NCBI RefSeq assembly: GCF_964355755.1 | Contig: NC_092676.1 | Coordinates: 9,716,288 to 9,780,287, forward strand | Direction of reading: 5' to 3' | DNA: 64,000 bases | From: Antedon mediterranea | Taxonomy: Eukaryota; Echinodermata; Crinoidea; Comatulida; Antedonidae | Shown here: piece by piece, positions 57,501 to 64,000 of the stretch | Layout: each line of letters starts with the position of its first letter | Position numbering within the stretch: position 1 is the stretch's first letter | Made by a program: the position numbers and the translations under genes | Notes under the pieces: model-generated | The model's input: the letters and a program-made list of their open reading frames with translations, nothing else | What the model was told of the DNA's origin: nothing | Databases searched by the model: none

Positions 57501-60500
57501 TATTCGAGAAAAAAAATTACAGACGTTTTTTTTGTTTAAAAAATAACTTTGACTTCCAGTCAAAGTTTTCGATCAAACGCGCTTGATTGGCTACTCTGTA
57601 TGCATAATCATAAAACTTCTTCGCGATCTGTGTGAAAACACCTTCTCAACCCTGACGAGTTGTAAACAATCCTAATTAGCATCAGGCATAATGCATACTC
57701 ATGGTTTGAAATCTTTGTTTACTTTCGCTTGTGACGATTTTCCAGACGAAATGTAATCAAACTAATTTAACTGTTAACGTAAACTTGTTGTTTTTGGCTC
57801 GAATTTTCTACTTAAAGTGAATAACTTTAATATTACTTTAATCATGGCCAATTTAAATTAAGAATATTTTGACCTTCATTTTTTTGTGTTTCAAGGGACA
57901 ATACATCTAATATTAATATTCACATGGGTGACATTATAGATTCATAAAAAGGATTAACTAAATGTATGACTTTACACCTGCAAAAATTACCAACTTGTAT
58001 TCAGGTTAATTTTGCATAGTATGAAGAGATTTCCCTTGAAAAAAACACGCCAATGATAGGCCTGTATTTTTTTCCCTAGATTTCTCCCGAGTTGTTACTG
58101 CATGCGCATGTATTGCGCTGGTATTAAACTGACCAATAATAGTAATCAAATGACGCGCAACTATGCTTTCTCATGGTTCGCGTATGTTTGTATTAAAACC
58201 AGTTGCTTATCTGGTACTTTCCCCTTTTTGTGAACAATGAACCTTTTTGTGGAAAAAACAACCCCCTTGTACAACCACTGCAACTTTCCTATGGTATGCT
58301 TTGAAGACAAGTTGTTCATTCTTAGAAAATGTATATTTATTATGTGAATTGAGTTGAATTACATATTAATCTTACCCAATGCTGCTGTCATATTTAAAAG
58401 TTGTCCAAATATGCAGCTTTCGGGTATGTATGTCCCTGTATCACTAAAAATTAAAAAAATTTTCAATATAAAGAAGCATTAAGAAACCATAAGAAACTGC
58501 AACTATAGACATTGTAAATGTGTTTTAATAAAAAGAGTCTTATATAATTAACATTCCGTTTAGATAAAACCAACATTGTACCTGATATATGGAAAGCCTG
58601 CATTCACATGACCAAGACTGACAGATATTGCATACCTTTAAAAAAATTAGTTATATTAATTATTGGCATAGTGTATATATAACTTTCTTTGAGAATTATT
58701 ATTAGTTATAATTATAATTATTATCATACTTGTTTGAATAAAAGCTTCCCTCGAATAAATGTCTCCATAGAACATTTTTGAATAAACGCCCCTTCCTGGG
58801 GCATATATTTCCTTGAATAAATGCCCACCACATGCATATATACACAATTATTGTATTACAACACATTTCTATTTGTAGTAGAATTCATTGATTGATGTTA
58901 TGTCTAGCTATGGTGCCAGTAGGCAAGATGATACATTTGTTTATCAGTATACACTTCCTATGTTATCAGTTGGTTTACAAATACCACCTGTAACTATACC
59001 AATTTGTATGAGTCATATAGATAGTAGAATTGTGAATAAAAGAGTTGTTAAAAAGTAGTCGAAGTGAATACATCTATCTTTGAGTCAGCTTTACAATACT
59101 TTACATTATATTACAATACATTACTACTGTACAAAGGTACTGGGGGTATATAACAAATTGGCGACGAGGATCGGATTTTAAATTCTAAGTGATACAATGG
59201 CTGGAATTTCACCACCAGTACCGTTTCTACCTACTCCAGGCAAATCAACGTTAAAGTTTGAACAATGGTTTGAATTTTTTACAAATTATACTCTTGCGTC
59301 TGGAAGTGACCGATGGAATGCTGAAAGAAGAAAAGCACTATTACTACATTGTCTTGGTACTGAGGGTCAACGTATTTACAGCTCTTTACCAGAAAGAGAA
59401 ATTGATCCAAATGATGATGTTAATTCATATGATGCAACTGTTGCCAAATTGCGGGCACATTTTAACCCAAGATTAAACGTTGTAGCGGAAAGATACAAAT
59501 TTCGTCAACGTAGACAACTCCAGGATGAAACATCAGATGAGTACGTAAGAGAACTTAGACAATTATCAATTTCATGTAATTTCGGTGTAATATCTGATGA
59601 AATGATAAGAGACCAGTTAGTTGAGAAAACTAATTCTTCCCGTATTCGCGAAAGATTACTTCTGGAACCTGAACTTACATTAAATACTGCCATAGAAATT
59701 GCAAGGCAATGCGAACATGCTGCAAAAGAATGCCAAATAATAGGTAAAGCTGAACTACCATTACCTGTTGAGCAGATACGGAAGAGTAATTACAAACTTA
59801 AACAACAGCCAGCAAAATACAAATCCAGTGAGTACTGTTTTCGTTGTGGTTCGAAATCGCACAAAGCAAATGATGTCAAATGCAAGGCAAAGAAAGCTAA
59901 ATGCAATAAATGCCGTAAGATAGGACATTTTGCTAGTGTTTGCAGAAGTGTTGAAATTGAAAATATTGATGAAACCATGTCTGTTAATGTGATGGTTAAC
60001 AGAAAATTACGCACTGACGTATTGATAGGTCATTCAGCAAAAGTGAACATGACCATAGATACTGGTTCACCAGTTACAATTCTACCCAAAAGAATCTATA
60101 ATCGATATTTTGTCAACGAAGCTCTACAAAAGGCGTCAATCAAACTGATGACCTACTCCAAGGAACCGATACATGTGCATGGATTTGTGAATTTACCAGT
60201 TACCCTTGCCAGTGAGCCAGAGAATAAAGTGCACGCGAAGATTTACATTGTAGAAAAAGGATCGCCTATTCTCGGGATGGACTTGATTAGCAACCTAAAT
60301 ATTAACATTGTGAAAGGACAAATTGCTTATGTCCAAGTTGCTAAAGATACTACTACAATTGATGATGCTGAATACAAGCAAGAACTGAAAAAGAACTATC
60401 CGAGATTGTTCAATGGGAATGTGGGGCTCGCGAAGGATTTCGTACATAAAGTTATGGTCCGCGAACACTGTACACCGAAAATTCAGAAATTACGAAGCTT

Positions 60501-63500
60501 ACCATTTACGGTAAGAGACAAAGTTGCTAAAGAACTTGATAGGTTAGAAAGCCAAGGAATTATAGAGAAAATTAATGCAAGTCCTTGGGTAAGTCCTATT
60601 GTTGTAGTAGGTAAAAAATCCGGTGATGTACGTATTTGTATAGATTTAAGAGAAGTTAACAAAGAACTTGTAGTAGACCAATTTCCTTTACCTGATATTT
60701 CAGAATTATTCAATTCATTGCATGGTGCTACTGTATTTTCTACGTTAGATCTTAGATCTGCGTACCATCAATTGACATTACATAAAGAAAGTAGGGATTT
60801 AACTGCTTTTATTACGCATCAAGGCCTTTACCGTTATAAGAGAGTATTTTTTGGTCTTGCTTCCGCACCATCTGCATTTCAGAAAACAATGAGTTCAATC
60901 CTAATGAATGCAAAGGGGGTACGTTGCTATCTTGACGATATTGTTGTCTTTGGTAAAGATGAACATGAACATGCTATTAATATGGAAAATGTTCTAAGTA
61001 AAATACAAAAGGCAGGGTTAACGCTAAACCTTGATAAATGCAAATTTAGAGTGAAACAAATTTACATTACGTACTGACCACAAGGCTAATTTAAAATTGC
61101 TAAGTTCATGTGCTACAGGTCATAAAACCATGCGAATTGCTAGATGGGCAGAGTGGCTACTTAATTTAGATTATGTGATTGAATATGTTACAGGGCAAAA
61201 TAATTCTGTTGCCGATGCTTTAAGTAGACTCCCCATAACAGAAAATAATCCTTCTGTTGATAATAGTGATGAATATGTATTAAGTTATATATTGGATGCT
61301 AACACTTGCATTACAAAACAAGAGTTAATTAAGGAGACAAATACTGATCATGTGTCAACATTACTTAAGAAGTATATTACAACTGCATGGCCAAGTAAGA
61401 AAATGTTAAATGAAGAATTAAAACCTTACTACCTTGTAAAAGATGAATTGTGTTTAAATGATGATTTAATTATGAGGGGGGAGAGACTGGTAATCCCAAA
61501 ATCATTGCAATGTAAAATAATTGATGAAGCACATACTGCACATCAAGGTATTGTACGAACTAAAAACAGGATTAGAGAACTATACTGGTTTCCTGCTATA
61601 GATCGTAAAGTAGAAGATAAAATTAAGAATTGTGAACCGTGTCAAAATAGTGATAAGACGGCTAAAACTTACAATGCGCCATTACAACCAATTGCGTTAC
61701 CAGAACATGCATGGCAAAAAGTTGCTATTGATATAATAGGCCCATTTGAAAAGGGACCTAGAAAGTGTAGATATGCTATTGTGTTAGTTGACTATTTCAG
61801 TAAATGGCCAGAAGTTTCTTTTACTAATGATATTACATCTACATTTGTATGTAATTTTCTCGATCAGATATTTGCAAGAGAAGGATTACCAAATGAGTTG
61901 GTATCCGATAATGGGAAACAATTTGTATCCATAGAGTTTGAAAATTATTTAAAGGAGAGAGGTATTAAACACATTAGAACATCATTGTACTATCCTAAAA
62001 GTAATGGATTAGTTGAAAGAATGAATAGAACAATTAAACATACCATTCAAATGGCCAATGAAAATAATAAGAATTGGAATGAGGCCATGTTAGAATTTCT
62101 TATGATCTATCGATCTACACCTCATGCTGTTACAGGCATATCTCCTGCAGAATTATTACATAAGCGTAAATTAATTACTACACTAAATGTAAGACCTACA
62201 GATGGTTACCAAAATGGAATTAAACATACTGAGGTAAAGGAACGAGTTAAAAAGTTCCAAAGTAAAAGTAAGAAGTATTACGATGATAAGAAAAATGTGA
62301 GAAAACCACAATTTAAAGTGGGAGATTCAGTACGAATTAAGAATCCGAGACATGTTGATAAATCAAGTAATAAGTTCTATACTGGAGGAAAAATTAAAAG
62401 AATTGTTAGTAATGCTACATATGAGCTAGATGATGGAAAGATCTGGAATGCTAAATACCTAACAAATGATCTAACCACACAGAAACAGAAAGATACTGTT
62501 GTACATACATTTGATAAAGATAGACATGAAGTTTATAAACCACGTTGGTTAATTGATTACACTCCCTAAATGTAACGTGTGAAATTAGGAGGGGAGAGAT
62601 GTTATGTCTAGCTATGGTGCCAGTAGGCAAGATGATACATTTGTTTATCAGTATACACTTCCTATGTTATCAGTTGGTTTACAAATACCACCTGTAACTA
62701 TACCAATTTGTATGAGTCATATAGATAGTAGAATTGTGAATAAAAGAGTTGTTAAAAAGTAGTCGAAGTGAATACATCTATCTTTGAGTCAGCTTTACAA
62801 TACTTTACATTATATTACAATACATTACTACTGTACAAAGGTACTGGGGGTATATAACAATTGACATCAGATCATAATTTACCAAGTATTTTTATACAAT
62901 TTAAAAAATAAACGGCTCCCTCGAATAAACGCTTCCCTCGAAAAAATGTCCCAAACCCCTGAATCCCAACCTAAAAAGCCTCCTGAACAATAAACACCCG
63001 AGGCATTTATTTGAATAAATACGGTAAATTATCAGTATTTTTGTTCTAAAAAGTTTTCATCATAGAACAGTATAATCATTAAGCTTCCTTTGATGAAAAT
63101 AATATTTTCACAGGTCCAGTCATAGAATCATATCATATCATATGGCGATTTTATTGTTCTTATTGATGTGATTTGATTAGATTTAAAAAGATATAATTTT
63201 TATGTAAGACAGCATAATTAATTAAGTGGGTATACTTTTTTTTCTAAAAACTTTTATATAATAAAAATGTTTGTTTATCCATTTACCACCGATCGTTATT
63301 GTCGTAGTGTGTCGCAGCCTTAAGTCTATTAATTATTATATTTCTTAATTGAATACATTTCCGGGAGCAGAAATACACAAAGGCCTATGTACATTGTGAA
63401 TTTACACACACATAAAATAAACAGTACTTACGGTATAAATATTGACATGCCCATAAATATTCCAACTAGGATAGGAAGCCATCCTAATCCTATACAAAAC

Positions 63501-63511
63501 CATGCACACAT
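54586..63511 (-). CDS. DRAM-family membrane protein (DRAM2-like)
   Basis: DRAM1/2 are lysosomal or endosomal multi-pass proteins that modulate autophagy; the wider family is FRAG1/DRAM/Sfk1. Seven exons join in phase: 63511-63432, 58635-58582, 58443-58376, 57232-57087, 56489-56312, 55605-55526 and 54759-54586, giving 259 residues (human DRAM2 about 266). Diagnostic stretches are FPYISDTGTYIPESCIFG (about 40-57), YVRYKQVEE (about 72-80), HLIGATGCFGLGTLYCFVQT (about 123-142) with the following SY, and VSEWILAFAFLSFFFTFIREFQ near the C-terminus, written here as SEWILAFAFLSFFFTFIRE. Six hydrophobic segments fit the family topology. The first intron (4.8 kb) holds a complete gypsy element, and intron 3 a TTAA MITE. 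An alternative last exon is possible because TCGGTATGT near 54600 could act as a donor. DRAM2 rather than DRAM1 is only a leaning. Confidence 0.9.
56040..56145. repeat. Short foldback with GGTGAATGATGAAAGG arms
   Basis: GGTGAATGATGAAAGGTAAA and an imperfect complement pair across about 90 bp. Related sequence (GGTGAATGATGAAAGGTTAT) appears at 29831 and, diverged, at 30338. A separate tiny palindrome, ATGGAGCTATAA, follows at 56182-56214. Confidence 0.6.
57394..57908. mobile_element. TTAA MITE, copy 2
   Basis: Ends AGATGTATTGTCCCTTTGAC and AAGGGACAATACATCT; the interior matches copy 1 (45031-45580) in reverse orientation. TTAA is present on the left flank but decayed on the right. It lies in intron 3 of the DRAM-family gene. 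Confidence 0.88.
58896..59155 (+). repeat. 5' LTR of the gypsy element
   Basis: 260 bp, TG...CA ends, apparently identical to the 3' LTR. AATAAAAG at about 59037 may be part of its poly(A) signal. Confidence 0.95.
59159..59169 (+). other. Primer-binding site, tRNA-Ser type
   Basis: TGGCGACGAGG, three bases after the LTR, is complementary to the 3' end of a metazoan tRNA-Ser(GCU) (CCTCGTCG plus CCA), as I remember it. Confidence 0.75.
59197..61077 (+). pseudogene. gypsy Gag-protease-reverse transcriptase frame, truncated by deletion
   Basis: A single 626-codon frame. A capsid-like Gag (residues 1 to about 200) is followed by two zinc knuckles: CFRCGSKSHKANDVKC from residue 214, and CNKCRKIGHFASVC. 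An aspartic protease follows (IDTGSPVTILP, catalytic Asp 288). Reverse transcriptase starts at about residue 430, with VRICIDLREVN, FSTLDLRSAYHQ, FFGLASAPSAFQ and the catalytic YLDD at 578-581. Shortly after KCKFRVK the frame runs across a deletion junction (about 61056-61062) and ends at a TGA. The RT thumb/connection and most of RNase H are absent. Everything before the junction looks undamaged. Confidence 0.92.
61061..62569 (+). pseudogene. gypsy RNase H tail and integrase frame
   Basis: After the deletion junction a different frame resumes in the last part of RNase H (TDHKANLKLL, later QNNSVADALSRLP) and runs through integrase. The zinc-binding region has AHQG and CEPCQNS. The catalytic triad is complete: Asp 212 (AIDIIGPF), Asp 271 (SDNGKQF) and Glu 307 (GLVERMNR), counting from the Met at 61097, a DD35E spacing. 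A basic C-terminal part follows. The frame has no start of its own and could only have been made as part of Gag-Pol. Confidence 0.9.
62587..62599 (+). other. Polypurine tract of the gypsy element
   Basis: AGGAGGGGAGAGA immediately precedes the 3' LTR, the expected position for the plus-strand primer. Confidence 0.85.
62600..62859 (+). repeat. 3' LTR of the gypsy element
   Basis: Apparently identical to the 5' LTR, and followed directly by the ATTGA target duplication. Confidence 0.95.
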
Positions 63512-64000
63512 TCTGAAAATAAACCAAAATATGGCCATTAATAATAAAGGTATAATATTCAAGCTTCCTGGTTGCTAATTGTCTACCTTTGTCCTCTCTA
63601 AATAATCATAGTAGTAGACCTCTAGGCATACTAACTAGCCCCTAAAAACTGAAAACCTTAAGCCTTTAATAATCTTTTCCACTCAACTAATCAAAACAAC
63701 AAATAAGAAAACGGCATTCTTCTTGTTTGAAACATGATGTGACATTTGCATTCATTTAAATTTTCTTGCTCAGTAGGAAAATGAAAAAAAACACTATTTT
63801 TTATAATATAAATACATCCAAACTAAATGAGCTGGATCAACTGCCGTTTTGGCTCCGGAGTTTTTTTTAGGGTTATTCCATTATTAAAGTGGGGGTGTGT
63901 GGTTATGAATATTGTGTGCAGGTATGTCAATAGAAATGACATTGAGAGCCCTCTTCTGTCAGTTGACTGGTTCCCGGTCTACCGCCTTGTATTGTAATTG
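63512..64000. other. Upstream of the DRAM-family gene, nothing recognised
   Basis: The acceptor just upstream of the ATG (TTTTCAG, then A before ATG) implies a non-coding first exon further right, outside or near the window edge. No promoter or other gene is recognisable; CTCCGGAG occurs at about 63854. Confidence 0.45.

Larger units (their letters stand above)
58896..62859 (+). mobile_element. Ty3/gypsy LTR retrotransposon, recent, internally deleted
   Basis: The two 260-bp LTRs (58896-59155 and 62600-62859) look identical base for base, begin TGTTATG and end TATAACA. The element is flanked by an exact ATTGA duplication (58891-58895 and 62860-62864). It has a primer-binding site matching tRNA-Ser, gag and pol sequences, and a polypurine tract, but no env. 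A deletion inside pol removes the end of reverse transcriptase and most of RNase H, so it cannot move on its own. It lies in antisense orientation within the first intron of the DRAM-family gene. Clade assignment (Mag-like) is tentative. Confidence 0.95.

Overview
This is eukaryotic, animal nuclear DNA: AT-rich, intron-rich and very repeat-rich, with GT-AG introns. It carries five recognisable metazoan genes and one transposase-like gene. Gene content (a FOXM1-RHNO1 pair, NFYA, SERGEF, a DRAM-family gene) and the abundant AGGCCT/CTAGGC palindrome tracts suggest an invertebrate deuterostome, perhaps an echinoderm. The species call is inference, since no database search was possible. All gene models were built by hand from reading frame, splice-site phase and similarity to families recalled from memory.

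Layout. 1-1640: no gene seen. About 1645-9960: a probable DNA transposon with a minus-strand spliced transposase-like gene (1987-5424, one in-frame TGA), a nested element with about 600-bp inverted ends (5703-8766), and an array of ATGTTCGTAACA-type repeats (8821-9955). 10726-11120: two copies of a ~200-bp repeat full of CGTATACG palindromes. 11610-15052 (minus): the first three coding exons and a likely 5' UTR exon of NFYA; the HAP2 DNA-binding exons are not seen. 15471-32174 (plus): complete ten-exon SERGEF, divergent from NFYA across about 420 bp holding two CCAAT boxes; its introns are packed with foldback elements, SINEs and LINE pieces. 35064-39644 (minus): six-exon FOXM1, tail-to-tail with SERGEF. 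48210-50785 (plus): two-exon RHNO1, head-to-head with FOXM1 as in mammals; the roughly 8.5 kb between the start codons holds a likely shared promoter (about 41270-41610) and a run of palindromic elements. 50945-52245: decayed LINE. 53394-53717: 19-bp minisatellite. 54586-63511 (minus): seven-exon DRAM-family gene whose first intron contains a very young Ty3/gypsy retrotransposon (58896-62859, apparently identical 260-bp LTRs, perfect 5-bp target duplication) with an internal deletion in pol.

Functional theme. NFYA (CCAAT-binding NF-Y subunit) and FOXM1 (G2/M forkhead factor) act together on cell-cycle promoters in vertebrates, and RHNO1 serves the 9-1-1/ATR checkpoint. Here all three lie within 40 kb. 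The most unusual DNA is the mobile fraction: at least five palindromic elements with different ends share a core close to TATGGNGCGCC, and one element carries six DR1-type nuclear-receptor half-site pairs in its inverted ends.
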